IMG/VR virus record: IMGVR_UViG_3300047408_000236
Coordinates: 1-61,298 of that record
Length of the DNA stretch: 61,298 bases
Source: a virus
Reading direction: 5' to 3' (one strand)
Shown: piece by piece, positions 26,504-35,777 of the stretch
How the letters are laid out: every line of letters begins with the position of its first letter
Numbering within the stretch: position 1 is the stretch's first letter
Notes under the pieces: generated by a model
What the model was told of the DNA's origin: nothing
Seen by the model: only the letters and a program-made list of their open reading frames with translations
Databases searched by the model: none
Position numbers and translations under genes: made by a program

Positions 26504-26648
26504 ATTGGTGACTCGGATGAGCGGCTCAGAGTTCGCTCACTGGGTGGCGTACCACATCCTCGAGCGTCGAGACGAAGAGCGTGCTATGCGTCAGGCCAGG
26601 AACAAGCAGCAGGCGCAACGGCTGAGTAAACAGGTGAATCGGGGTTAG
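26439..26648 (+). CDS. tail assembly chaperone extension (gpT/DUF4035-like)
   Basis: A 69-residue frame overlapping the chaperone gene. LRFEYTLAKMLGMTRAELV and MSGSEFAHWVAYHILER strongly resemble DUF4035-type tail chaperone tails that are normally made by ribosomal frameshifting. It could also start at TTG 26439. The C-terminus is basic and Gln-rich. Confidence 0.7.
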   Translation: MRDPSLRFEYTLAKMLGMTRAELVTRMSGSEFAHWVAYHILERRDEERAMRQARNKQQAQRLSKQVNRG

Positions 26649-26651
26649 CCG

Positions 26652-28829
26652 ATGCCTGTGCCAATTGCCGAGCTCTTCGTATCGGTGGGCGCCGATATCT
26701 CTGGTGCCACTCGCGGTCTGAGCCAACTGAACTCGCAACTTAACAATATTGGTAGTAATGCCGGAGCGGGGTTCAGTCTTGCGAACGTCGGCAAGAACCT
26801 CAGGACTATTGGGAGTCAGGCCAAGACCACGGGGTTCAACCTGACGCAAGACCTGACCGCGCCGATCCTGGGTATAAGTGCAGCGGTGTTCGGCGCAGGC
26901 TCAGATTTCGAGCACGCGTTTACCGAAGTCAAGCGTACGGTCACCGGTCTGGACGACACGCAACTCCAGGACTTGCGAAAAGATCTACTGGATATGAGCA
27001 AGACTCCCGCCGGCGGTCTGAAGACTGCTTCAGAACTGGCAGAGATTGCTGCGGTTGGCGGTCAACTCGGGCTCGCCGGCGGCGATATCAAGCAGTTCAC
27101 TTCGTTAGTAGCACGCCTTAGTTTGGCTACTAACCTGCCTTTTGCTCAGGTTGCTGACGATGTTGGCCGTGCGATCAACGTTCTCGGGTTGGCAAGTAGC
27201 GACTTCGAGCGGTTTGGGTCTGTCATTACTAAACTAGGAAATGACTTCGGCGGAACTGAAGCCGACATTCTGGAATTCAGCCGAAGGTTGGGCGGCACAC
27301 TGTCCTCACTCGGAGTGAAGCCGGCACAGATTGAGGCAATCGGCGCTGCCTTATCGGCGGCAGGGGTGCTTCCAGAGGCAGGCGCTACAGCGGTCAACCA
27401 GTTCTTCGTCGACATGGTCAATAGCCTGAATGAGACGAGTGGCGCATCTGAGGAGACGAAGCAGAAGCTCCAGAATTTGAAGGACACGATTTCTGATCTG
27501 AGCAGCAACCTCGAAGTAGCCTCGCTTCGTCAGAAAGAGTTTGGACGTAATACCCCGGCGTCAGTTGTCAAGGCCAATCAACTTGCGATACAGAAGTATC
27601 AGCGTGACCTTGGTCAGGCCAATACGAAGTTGGATGCGTTCTCGCAGACGTCGGCCGAAGGAACGCTGAATATCGGTGGCATGGCTAAGGTTGCCGGAGT
27701 CACTGATGAAGAATTCCGCAACCTTATCAAGACCGACCCAGCACGTGCCTTCGCGAGTTTCGTGGATGGATTACGTCGGATTCAACACTCCGCTGGCGGG
27801 CCAGCAGCGGTTACCAAGACGCTCGAAGAACTGGGTATCACAGGTGACCGACAGCGGGAAACGTTCCTCAACCTGGCCAACGCTCAACAAGATGTCACGT
27901 CGGCACTGAACATAGCCGAGCCTGCATGGAACAAGCAGACTGCGCTATCAGACGAAGTCGCTACCGCTATGGAGGACATGAAGAATCAGATCAAACTGGC
28001 TGCCAATGTCTTTCAAACATCACTGATCGATGCGTTCGACAAGCAAAGGCCAGCGATCCAGGCGCTCGTTGACCAGATCAATACCGACCTGATCCCAGCC
28101 TTCAAGAATCTAGTCGATTCGATTCCTGTATTGTCACCTGATGCGCTCAAAGCCCTTGGTGCATTGGCAGCGCTCGGTCCGGCGATTATTGCATTAGGTG
28201 CAGCGCTGTCGATCGTAGGTGCCATCATCCTTGTCCTGAGCGCTCCGTTAACACTGCCCATCATCGCCGTGCTCGCTGGCTTGGCGTTGGTGTTCGGGTT
28301 GGTCGCTGCAAATAAAGATACGATCAATAACGCCTTCGATAACATCGTCGCTGGAGCCAAGACGTGGGGCACCGATTTCAATAACGCGCTGCAGGCAGCA
28401 ATCCTTGGAGCGGGCTCGATCTTCTCGGCGTTCGGCACGTTCCTGGACGGCTTCTTCAATACAGTCATCTTGCCGATTTTCCAGCGATTCCCGGCCTGGA
28501 TTTTGGAACACGTGCTCGGCCCAGTCATTGGGCTACTCGAATTCTTACAAACTCTCGGGATCACCAGTATTCCCGGTGTAACCGCTGATCTCGGGGCAAC
28601 GATCGCCGATCTGAAGGCAAAGCAGACCGCTGCGGCGGCTACGGCCGGTGGTGCCCAAAACGCTATCAACGTGACGATCAATAACCCGATGGTCACGAGT
28701 CAGAATCTACTTGACCAGCTCGCGACCAATGTATCGAACGCAGTCACGACCGCGCTTATCACAGCTGAGAAGAGCGTGATCATCGCGCCACAGCCGTTGC
28801 CTGGCCATGTTCCGGGTACGCCGTTCTAA
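26652..28829 (+). CDS. tail tape measure protein
   Basis: A 725-residue protein, the longest in the tail cluster after the repeat protein at 37442. It has the TP901-type core (ELAEIAAVGGQLGLAGGDI, FAQVADDVGRAINVLGL), coiled coils around residues 260-330, and hydrophobic membrane-like segments at about 490-550. The C-terminal TINNPMVTSQNLL region is typical. By tape-measure scaling the tail should be near 110 nm, a siphovirus. Confidence 0.9.
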   Translation: MPVPIAELFVSVGADISGATRGLSQLNSQLNNIGSNAGAGFSLANVGKNLRTIGSQAKTTGFNLTQDLTAPILGISAAVFGAGSDFEHAFTEVKRTVTGLDDTQLQDLRKDLLDMSKTPAGGLKTASELAEIAAVGGQLGLAGGDIKQFTSLVARLSLATNLPFAQVADDVGRAINVLGLASSDFERFGSVITKLGNDFGGTEADILEFSRRLGGTLSSLGVKPAQIEAIGAALSAAGVLPEAGATAVNQFFVDMVNSLNETSGASEETKQKLQNLKDTISDLSSNLEVASLRQKEFGRNTPASVVKANQLAIQKYQRDLGQANTKLDAFSQTSAEGTLNIGGMAKVAGVTDEEFRNLIKTDPARAFASFVDGLRRIQHSAGGPAAVTKTLEELGITGDRQRETFLNLANAQQDVTSALNIAEPAWNKQTALSDEVATAMEDMKNQIKLAANVFQTSLIDAFDKQRPAIQALVDQINTDLIPAFKNLVDSIPVLSPDALKALGALAALGPAIIALGAALSIVGAIILVLSAPLTLPIIAVLAGLALVFGLVAANKDTINNAFDNIVAGAKTWGTDFNNALQAAILGAGSIFSAFGTFLDGFFNTVILPIFQRFPAWILEHVLGPVIGLLEFLQTLGITSIPGVTADLGATIADLKAKQTAAAATAGGAQNAINVTINNPMVTSQNLLDQLATNVSNAVTTALITAEKSVIIAPQPLPGHVPGTPF

Positions 28830-29170
28830 TGTCGTCATTCAGCAGCGGCTCCGTAAACGTGACGTTCACGGTTGACCGAGAGAGTTTCAGCGAGCAGCGG
28901 GATGCGCGAGTAGCAACTCAGGAGATCCCTGGCGGTAACGAGTTCACGGTCGACCTCGCTGGCCGCCAACCGCACAAGATCTCCGTGAAAGCCATCCTGC
29001 CGAACGAGACATCATGGGGTGCCATGAACTCGGCGCTAGGCACGACCGGCTCGTTGCAGATCGACACTTTGAATACACACGACGTGGTAGTCATGAGCGT
29101 GAGTCGGGATGCGCCGTATATTGACGGGCAGATATCGGCCAGCATTGCGTTTCTCGTCACCGACGACTGA
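28829..29170 (+). CDS. tail protein after tape measure (distal-tail place)
   Basis: A 113-residue beta-rich protein coupled to the tape measure by TAATG and to the next gene by TGATG. Position suggests a distal-tail or hub component. No family signature recognised. Confidence 0.5.
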   Translation: MSSFSSGSVNVTFTVDRESFSEQRDARVATQEIPGGNEFTVDLAGRQPHKISVKAILPNETSWGAMNSALGTTGSLQIDTLNTHDVVVMSVSRDAPYIDGQISASIAFLVTDD

Positions 29171-30273
29171 TGCCCACGGTTCGCACGCTACAGCACTCAG
29201 TCACATTCAATGGCTCGACGCTCGACAACGTTCTGTCGTTCCGGTACGCGCTGGGCTTCGACGAGCCGGTCGGGAGCGCTCAGATCACATTAGGCGGCTG
29301 GACCTCGCCCGGCGTGCTCATGCAGACCTCAAGTCTCGGCACCTATTTCGACGAGGTGTCGATCCGAGTAGACAATATCGTGCGCTGGTCGGGCATCTTC
29401 CTCCAGTGGGATTTCTCGCTGTTCCCGCGGCAGGTAACCATGCAGTGCAAGGGCCGGCTCGAGTATGCCAATCGGTACAAACTCCCGATCGAAGCCGTGC
29501 GCGTCGAGGATAAGGGCTTGCTGCTCGAGGATTTTGTATCTGGCGACACTACAGACGAGAACATCGTGTCGGCTGTTCTGAGTTACATCAGTCTCAGTAC
29601 GCGTGGCGGCGCCATCGATGGTACGGGTCGTATCTACGGCACGATCGCGAACCAGGAGTTCGTGTGGGCCGTCAACGAGTCTGCGCTGAGCTACATTCAG
29701 AAGATCGATGGCGTGAGCGCCGGCTACCGCACGTTCGAAAGCGCAGACGGCCAGATTTACCGGGCGTCCGTTACGTCGCGGCCATCAGGCTCGCCAGAGT
29801 TGACCTTTACGGAGGGCGTCGATATCAAGGAGGCATCCGCGAGTCGAACGGTGCAGAACGCGTGCAACGGGGTCAGGATCGGTGGCTATTCGGTTGGTGA
29901 CTATGCCGACCCGCGGGTATGGCTCCAGATCGACGGTAATGACTTCATGGACGCCAGTAACCCGCAGATCTACTCGTACGACAACTCGATGATCGAACGC
30001 CGCGCGGAAGCGAGCTCGGGCACGGGTATGAGTTGCGAGCGCATGGCTGAGTTCTGGTTAGGCGAGTTGAACCGCGAGGTAGTCACGGTGCAGATGACGA
30101 CGCCTCGCTCGGATCTGATCGGGCCAGCTCAAATTCATCTGGTTCAGGGGCCGGGCGGCCAGGCGTACCGTATTGGTGTGGGTGAGCCGTTGTGGGTTCA
30201 GCGGGTCGAGGGCACATTGGATGCGAGCGGCGCCTTCTCGCAGACCATGACGTATATCGGGGGCGGAATTTGA
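29170..30273 (+). CDS. tail tip / baseplate hub-like protein
   Basis: A 367-residue protein. Its architecture (an N-terminal beta domain, a central FVWAVNESALSYIQKIDGV segment, C-terminal AYRIGVGEPLWVQRVEGTL) resembles gpD/hub-like tail proteins that follow the tape measure. No peptidase motif seen. Assignment by shape and order. Confidence 0.55.
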   Translation: MPTVRTLQHSVTFNGSTLDNVLSFRYALGFDEPVGSAQITLGGWTSPGVLMQTSSLGTYFDEVSIRVDNIVRWSGIFLQWDFSLFPRQVTMQCKGRLEYANRYKLPIEAVRVEDKGLLLEDFVSGDTTDENIVSAVLSYISLSTRGGAIDGTGRIYGTIANQEFVWAVNESALSYIQKIDGVSAGYRTFESADGQIYRASVTSRPSGSPELTFTEGVDIKEASASRTVQNACNGVRIGGYSVGDYADPRVWLQIDGNDFMDASNPQIYSYDNSMIERRAEASSGTGMSCERMAEFWLGELNREVVTVQMTTPRSDLIGPAQIHLVQGPGGQAYRIGVGEPLWVQRVEGTLDASGAFSQTMTYIGGGI

Positions 30274-30884
30274 CGTTCGAAGCGCCGGCCAACGATACGC
30301 CGTTCAACAATCCGAGCGCGCAGCCGGCCCTGGTCGAGATGTGGCGTTCGGCCATCAAGAAAGCGCACCAGGAGATCCCGCCCGCACCGGTTCTACCGTC
30401 GGTGATCCTGGCGAACTTCGATGGGGTAGGACTGCCTTTGACCGTTGGCATGGCTGCGTTTGCCGAGGTGACGTTCCCGTGCAAGCTATTGAGTTGTCAT
30501 ATCTACGCAGGCGTGGCGAACGTTACAACGGGTATCCAGCCGGTCAACTGCTCGGCGAGTGTGGAGCTGCGCATTGCGGCTCAGGGCCAGTGGTCGTCTG
30601 GAAGTAGGACGGTCTATTCAGGAACGCGGCCAACCCTCACTGGCGCAGCCGAAGCGGACGTTAACATCACTGGCTGGGTTACATCGTTTCAACCGGGCGA
30701 TGTGCTGACGTACGTGCTCTCATCGTTCACTGGTGCGGCCACGGTGCTGACCATCAGTTTGCCAGTACGACGGCTTGACGTGGTGGGCGTGGGATCACAG
30801 GCACTCAGGGATGGGGCGGGGTCAGTGATTCTCGGTACTGAGTTCACCACGTCCGGTGGTGACCCGTTCGTGCTCAGGAGTTAG
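30270..30884 (+). CDS. tail-tip structural protein
   Basis: A 204-residue beta-rich protein starting TTG (TTGA overlap). The middle (ASVELRIAAQGQWSSGSRTVYSG) looks like a beta-sandwich of the kind seen in phage fibres and tail tips. No recognised family. Confidence 0.5.
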   Translation: MTFEAPANDTPFNNPSAQPALVEMWRSAIKKAHQEIPPAPVLPSVILANFDGVGLPLTVGMAAFAEVTFPCKLLSCHIYAGVANVTTGIQPVNCSASVELRIAAQGQWSSGSRTVYSGTRPTLTGAAEADVNITGWVTSFQPGDVLTYVLSSFTGAATVLTISLPVRRLDVVGVGSQALRDGAGSVILGTEFTTSGGDPFVLRS

Positions 30885-30893
30885 TCACAGCCG

Positions 30894-31862
30894 ATGCCGT
30901 TACATGCGAATGCCGCAGGGCTCGACCTCCACGAATCCAAGCGCATGAAAGAGCCTGTCCGCGCTGCATCCACGGCAACAGTAACGTTGGCATCTCCTGG
31001 CGCGACAATCGATGGCGTCACGCTTGTAGCAGGCGATCGTGTTTTGCTCAAGAACCAGGCGTCGACATTCGAGAACGGCATCCATACATGGTCTGGCGCC
31101 GCTGTGGCGCTTGTACGTACGGCGGATGCTGATTCAGCCGCGGACTTTACTTACGGCTTCTTCGTGTTCGTGCGCGAGGGTACGGCGAACGCTGCGACGT
31201 ATTGGGTTATGACGCAGACCGCGGCCATTACCCTCGAGACGACGTCGATCACGTTCGTCAAGGTTGATTCTGGCACGTTCGCCGGCGAGGTCACGGGAAC
31301 CGACTTCAAGCCGACTGGGCTTACTGGTGCGACATCGGTTAGTCGATATGTCGGTGCTACAGCAAGCCTCGCACCCACCACTGGAACGTTCGCTGCAGGT
31401 GACTGGGTTATTGACCTGGTCGGCAAAACGTGGATATGTACGGTCGGCGGTTCGCCTGGGACATGGATCCAGCTCAACGCGTCGATCTCGGGTGGCGCGA
31501 ATGGGCAGGCACTCAACTTCCTGGCGCTCACCGAATTGACGACCATCGCGGCAGCAGCCACCACTACGACAACCATTCAGATTCCAGCCGCATGTATCTT
31601 GCTAGCGGTCAGTGTTCGTGTGACCGTAGTCATTCCGACTGCGGCGACCTTCACGGTCATCGGCAACACATCGACGACGGTCTACAACACCGCGGCTGTG
31701 TCCACTGCTGCGAACACAACCGATGCTGGCACTGCTGCAGGAGCCGTATTCAACGGTACGGCACAGACGGTACGCATCACGCCGAACCTGACACCAGCTA
31801 ATAACTCTGGACGTGTGCGCGTGACGATCTTCTATATGACGAGCACGCCACCAACAAGCTGA
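30894..31862 (+). CDS. tail fibre / structural protein
   Basis: A 322-residue protein. Residues about 18-125 carry a well-known phage fibre pattern: PVRAASTATVTLASPG, TIDGVTLVAGDRVLLKNQ, ENGIHTW, and VREGTANAATYWVMT. The rest is Thr/Ala-rich beta structure. It is probably part of the adsorption apparatus. Confidence 0.75.
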   Translation: MPLHANAAGLDLHESKRMKEPVRAASTATVTLASPGATIDGVTLVAGDRVLLKNQASTFENGIHTWSGAAVALVRTADADSAADFTYGFFVFVREGTANAATYWVMTQTAAITLETTSITFVKVDSGTFAGEVTGTDFKPTGLTGATSVSRYVGATASLAPTTGTFAAGDWVIDLVGKTWICTVGGSPGTWIQLNASISGGANGQALNFLALTELTTIAAAATTTTTIQIPAACILLAVSVRVTVVIPTAATFTVIGNTSTTVYNTAAVSTAANTTDAGTAAGAVFNGTAQTVRITPNLTPANNSGRVRVTIFYMTSTPPTS

Positions 31863-31863
31863 C

Positions 31864-33687
31864 GTGCCTACTACGGCGACGTTTGGTTATGGCTGGGGTA
31901 ATCGGCAGTCGGCGTTTGGTGTCGGGCTTTATAAAGGAGCGCTGAGCGTCGGTGACCAGTTAGACCACACGACCCCGTTAGATCTAAGCGGCGTAGGTCG
32001 ATACAACATCGCCAAGATCGCAACCAGCGGCCTGACGACGATGCTTCTGACAACGAGCGGCGGGCTAGTGGTGGCTGGCTCCAATGAGCATGGCGAGTTC
32101 GGCAATGGGACAAGCGACACCTTGAGCCACACGTCGCTTATAAGCACAGGCATCGCCAGCGTGACCGACGTGAGTGTGGGTGGGTACGCCGGCGCAGTCA
32201 ACGGCAGCGATGTACTCGCGCTGTTTAGCAATGGTCACGTGGAAGGTTGGGGCTCAAACTTCTACGGCTCGCTTGGCTTTGGAGACACCACTGAACGACA
32301 CACACACGCTACGACCTGGCTGCCAGCCAGCCGTGGCGGACTGACCATTACGCAAGTCGAGTGTGGCTCGAATCACTGCGCGCTGCTGGACTCCAACGGA
32401 GAGGTATGGACTGCCGGCTCCAACAGTAACGGCCAGTTAGGTCGCGGAACTATCGGTGTCTCCGATCTGAGCTGGGGCAAAGCTACAGGCTTGACCGGGT
32501 TGGTGGTGACGCAGATTTCGTGTGGGCACGAAACGACTTTGTTTGTGCTTTCGACTGGCGCGGTGTGGGCGTGTGGAAATGGCCTCGACAACCGGCTCGG
32601 CCGGACGATTCGTCTCTTGCCTGGGTCACATACGGCTACGCCGACGCAGATCCCCGCGGTTGCCAACGCAGTTGAGGCACGCCAGGTAGGCGCGGTGTCG
32701 TGGTATCGAACCCTTACTGGCAGGCTGTTCTGGAATGGTGCGCCGGGAACAGACGGGGCGATAGATGTGGTGGGGAGTGGATCATTCGAGAGCGACTTCG
32801 GGTTGAATTTTCCCTTCGAGACAACCGCGCCAGGCTCGGGGGTGACGTATGCCAGGCTTGCCTACACTAGCGGCTATATAGACTTGTTGGGTGGCGAAAC
32901 CGGGATGATGGCCATTGGCTCGAATGGCAGGCTCTACACCCAGGGATCAGGCTTCTATTACGGTCCCGGCGACAACACCCAAACAAACCACTCTGTATTC
33001 ACTGAGTCGGCAGGTTTGGGTGCGGGGATTACGGCAGCGACCTTTGGCGGGGCACTGTATTGGGGAGTTACTGTCAACAATGTTGACAGTACTCTGGTGG
33101 CAACCTTTGCAGGCCAGGGGAAGGCGTTTCGATGGGTGCCTGGCGATCCTGCGGTTTCGGGTACCTGGATGAATCCTGGATTTGACGATAGCACGTGGGT
33201 TGCGCCGGTGAACGCAGCCTCTGGTACGAGCCCGGCGCCACCGTCGCCGCCGTACAGCGGTGACCTACTGTGGCCTCTTGCTATTGAGACGAACCAGAAC
33301 GCGTTCATGTACTACCGGTTCCACTTGAACGTGCCGGCTGGCACGTTGATCAGGACGGCGAGTATAAACGCACCGGCAGTCGATGGAACGTTTGCGACGG
33401 AGGCGGGCTTCCTGTCCGCTCCACCATTCGGCCCCATGCCATTCGACTCGTTCGTCAACGGAAATGGAGCAGCCCTTGGTTTAGTTGCCGGGACGTTTGA
33501 GACCCTGCTTGCCGTTGGTGCAGACAACCTGATCGCGGTCCTGGTTCCTGATATCTATGCGGCTCCTGTGCCGATTGCGACTGGCCGGTGGGCGTCGTTC
33601 GTGTTCCATCTGGCTTACAAAGGAGCAGCGGTGACTGGCGTTGTTGCAACGTCTATTGGTCGCAGTTCAGCCCAGATCATTGGGTGA
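31864..33687 (+). CDS. RCC1-like beta-propeller tail protein, likely receptor-binding
   Basis: A 607-residue protein. Residues about 10-390 hold at least five RCC1-type blades (GSNEHGEFGNGTSDT, GSNFYGSLGFGDTTE, GSNSNGQLGRGT, ACGNGLDNRLGR, GSNGRLYTQGSG). RCC1 propellers bind proteins or glycans; in a tail cluster this points to a receptor-binding tip. The C-terminal ~200 residues look like a galactose-binding-like sandwich. GTG start. An 11-bp palindrome lies at 33069-33091. Confidence 0.75.
   Translation: MPTTATFGYGWGNRQSAFGVGLYKGALSVGDQLDHTTPLDLSGVGRYNIAKIATSGLTTMLLTTSGGLVVAGSNEHGEFGNGTSDTLSHTSLISTGIASVTDVSVGGYAGAVNGSDVLALFSNGHVEGWGSNFYGSLGFGDTTERHTHATTWLPASRGGLTITQVECGSNHCALLDSNGEVWTAGSNSNGQLGRGTIGVSDLSWGKATGLTGLVVTQISCGHETTLFVLSTGAVWACGNGLDNRLGRTIRLLPGSHTATPTQIPAVANAVEARQVGAVSWYRTLTGRLFWNGAPGTDGAIDVVGSGSFESDFGLNFPFETTAPGSGVTYARLAYTSGYIDLLGGETGMMAIGSNGRLYTQGSGFYYGPGDNTQTNHSVFTESAGLGAGITAATFGGALYWGVTVNNVDSTLVATFAGQGKAFRWVPGDPAVSGTWMNPGFDDSTWVAPVNAASGTSPAPPSPPYSGDLLWPLAIETNQNAFMYYRFHLNVPAGTLIRTASINAPAVDGTFATEAGFLSAPPFGPMPFDSFVNGNGAALGLVAGTFETLLAVGADNLIAVLVPDIYAAPVPIATGRWASFVFHLAYKGAAVTGVVATSIGRSSAQIIG
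33069..33091. repeat. perfect 23-base palindrome inside the RCC1-like gene
   Basis: TACTGTCAACA and TGTTGACAGTA are separated by one base, a perfect 11-bp inverted repeat. The size and symmetry are like a regulator-binding site or a very short hairpin. No second copy was noticed. Confidence 0.8.
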
Positions 33688-33721
33688 ACACTAAAAGGAA
33701 GGAGGACGGCACAGACGCGCT

Positions 33722-34072
33722 GTGACTAGCAAAATTGGAGGGCACAAGGGCTACCTGATTATTGACCACAGCAACTCGCCCGGTATCCCTGACGATCTGG
33801 CGCCGCGGATAGCCGCGGCTGGTGGCGTGCCAGTACCCGGTAATACGGTGGCTGAGATCGACACGTGGACGTGCTCGCATTGCAATGCGATTGTTCTCAA
33901 GAACCCAGATCGAACTCGGCCGCGGGAGGTCTGCCGCAAGTGCATGCACGTGGTATGCGACCGGTGCTCGCTCTGGTGTGAGCCGTTCGCACAACTGGCT
34001 GATGCCATTCAAGAGGGCAAGTTCCACGCCTTGCCGAGCAGCCCGCTCCTGGTCCCTGGTAAACCGCTATGA
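33722..34072 (+). CDS. zinc-ribbon protein
   Basis: A 116-residue protein with four Cys pairs: CSHC, CRKC, CDRC and a final WC, consistent with two zinc sites. The wording CSHCNAIVLKNPDR...CRKCMHVVCD resembles small phage zinc proteins of unknown role found near structural genes. GGAAGGAGG lies 17 bases before the GTG. Confidence 0.6.
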   Translation: MTSKIGGHKGYLIIDHSNSPGIPDDLAPRIAAAGGVPVPGNTVAEIDTWTCSHCNAIVLKNPDRTRPREVCRKCMHVVCDRCSLWCEPFAQLADAIQEGKFHALPSSPLLVPGKPL

Positions 34073-34335
34073 CCGGCCTGACAGTAGAACAGCGAACACT
34101 GCTCGAGCAGCGCTACTGCGAGGCTGGCCATCAATCCGATGGCATAAACTACCCCACGCCAGAGGGCGTCTGTCCACTATGCGCCTGGCCTGAGCTACAA
34201 GAACAGATCGATCGTTACTATCGGTTGGTCGGGGAGCAAACGACCCAACCACGCGAGCCGCTCCACCCATCAGTTGCGCAGCTCGAACAGTCCATGTCGC
34301 CGTCGCTTACGGCACTTTCTCACACCGAAAGGTAG
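34069..34335 (+). CDS. small hypothetical protein with Cys pair
   Basis: An 88-residue protein coupled by ATGA to the zinc-ribbon gene. It has YCEAGH and CPLCAWPE, a possible single zinc site, followed by a helix. Function unknown. Confidence 0.55.
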   Translation: MTGLTVEQRTLLEQRYCEAGHQSDGINYPTPEGVCPLCAWPELQEQIDRYYRLVGEQTTQPREPLHPSVAQLEQSMSPSLTALSHTER

Positions 34336-34345
34336 GACTCGTCGA

Positions 34346-34849
34346 GTGGCCAAGTTCAGTTATTCCTTCACCACGTTTACCCCCACCGCAACGGCTGATG
34401 CCGCGACTGCGCTCGCTAACGGTTCGTACATGGGCGTCCAGGGTGGTAACGCGACCCAACGTCTCACCTTCATCGAGGTCTACTTGGGTGGTCAGGCCGG
34501 CGCCAGCTCGCCGACGTTCATGCTGCTGTCGCGCGATTCGACGGTGGGCGTCACGCTGTCCTCCACGTCGGGCGCGATGCAGGCTGCGCTTGACGGTACG
34601 CATTCGGTGCTGTCGGTCGTGCCGATTGGGTTTACCATCGCTGGTACCAACCCCCAGCGCTCCACCACGTTGCACTTGCTCAATCTGAGCTACAACGCGT
34701 TCGGCGGTATCGTGCGTTGGGTTGCTGCTCCGGGCGAGGAGCCGTCGACCATCGGTAATACCGCGTCGTTGGGCGAGGTGTCGCTCAGCGCGTTCACCGG
34801 CGGTACCGCGGGCCTGACGGGCGCCCACATCATCTACGAGCCCGCGTAG
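34346..34849 (+). CDS. beta-rich structural protein
   Basis: A 167-residue Thr/Ser/Gly-rich protein with GTG start (FSYSFTTFTPTATADAATAL). It looks like an extended beta virion protein, similar in composition to the one at 23717. No catalytic residues. Role inferred from location. Confidence 0.5.
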   Translation: MAKFSYSFTTFTPTATADAATALANGSYMGVQGGNATQRLTFIEVYLGGQAGASSPTFMLLSRDSTVGVTLSSTSGAMQAALDGTHSVLSVVPIGFTIAGTNPQRSTTLHLLNLSYNAFGGIVRWVAAPGEEPSTIGNTASLGEVSLSAFTGGTAGLTGAHIIYEPA

Positions 34850-34866
34850 GTCGGTCTGATTCTCAT

Positions 34867-35586
34867 ATGTCCGATTCGCTCGGTACCACGCTGATCCTGT
34901 GTGCCTACCGGTCGGTGAGCCTACCTACGCACGGCTGCATCATGGAGCTGTTCAAGACACCGAGTCACAACCGGTGGCGCGAGCAGCGCGGAGGTGAAGC
35001 GGGCATTGCTCGTGCCCGCTCCATCCAGGCATCCAAATGGTTCCGCGAGACAACCGAAGACGTCTTCCTGATGCTTGACGACGATATCGTCTTCGATCCG
35101 GAGGACGCCAACAGTATTGTCGATCGCTGCCGTGCTGGGTACGATGTGATCGCAGCAGCGTACCCGACCGGCGACGCTAGCCACCTCGCTATCCGCACGC
35201 TGGGCGAGTCGCTGCTGCGCTTCGGCCCAGATATGGAGCCGCTCGAGATGCGGCACGTCGCCACGGGCTTTTTCGCTGTCCACCGGCGCGTGATCGCGGC
35301 CATGGTCGACGTGTTGCCAGAGTGCAATACAAACGCGTCCTGGCGCTTCTGGCCATTGTTCGGGTTCGCGACCGAGGCTGACGCTGAGGCGGGTGGCACG
35401 AACAACCTCAGTGAGGACTACTACTTCTGCAATCGTGCAAGAGCGCTCGGGTTCAAGGTCTATCTGGATATGTCCATTGCAGTCGGCCATGACGTGTTGT
35501 CGCGGCTGAACGTGGTCAACATGGAAGCGGTGTACCAGGCGTTGCGCTACGGCAGCCAGGCAACCAACGGGGCACTAGTCAGGTGA
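34867..35586 (+). CDS. glycosyltransferase-like protein among fibre genes
   Basis: A 239-residue GT-A-like protein. LILCAYRSVSLPTHGC opens it, FLMLDDDIVFDPEDA holds the metal-binding DDD (about residues 64-66), and a late NLSEDYYFCNRARALGFKVYLD segment fits the acceptor side of GT2/Anp1-like enzymes. Placed between fibre genes, it could glycosylate a tail protein. Confidence 0.65.
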   Translation: MSDSLGTTLILCAYRSVSLPTHGCIMELFKTPSHNRWREQRGGEAGIARARSIQASKWFRETTEDVFLMLDDDIVFDPEDANSIVDRCRAGYDVIAAAYPTGDASHLAIRTLGESLLRFGPDMEPLEMRHVATGFFAVHRRVIAAMVDVLPECNTNASWRFWPLFGFATEADAEAGGTNNLSEDYYFCNRARALGFKVYLDMSIAVGHDVLSRLNVVNMEAVYQALRYGSQATNGALVR

Positions 35587-35777
35587 GTAAGCCGGCGGCT
35601 ACGTACGAAAAGCCAGTGGCGTGGAATATGGTGCGCTGTACGTGTTTGCTCTGCGGTAAGACGTTCTATCGTCAGCACCGGCCGCGGTTTGGTCAGGCGT
35701 TCTGCTCGGAGGCCCACTACTGGCGTGAGCGGCGGACCATCCAGCGGCTAGCTCTACCGATGGCTAAGGAAGTCTGA
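35583..35777 (+). CDS. small zinc-finger protein
   Basis: A 64-residue protein with CTCLLCGKTFYRQ and a later FCSEAHYWRERR, forming a C-x2-C...C...H-type zinc site. Such FYxxx...FCS domains are common in phages; function unknown. GTG start in a GTGA overlap, TGATG at its end. Confidence 0.6.
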   Translation: MSKPAATYEKPVAWNMVRCTCLLCGKTFYRQHRPRFGQAFCSEAHYWRERRTIQRLALPMAKEV

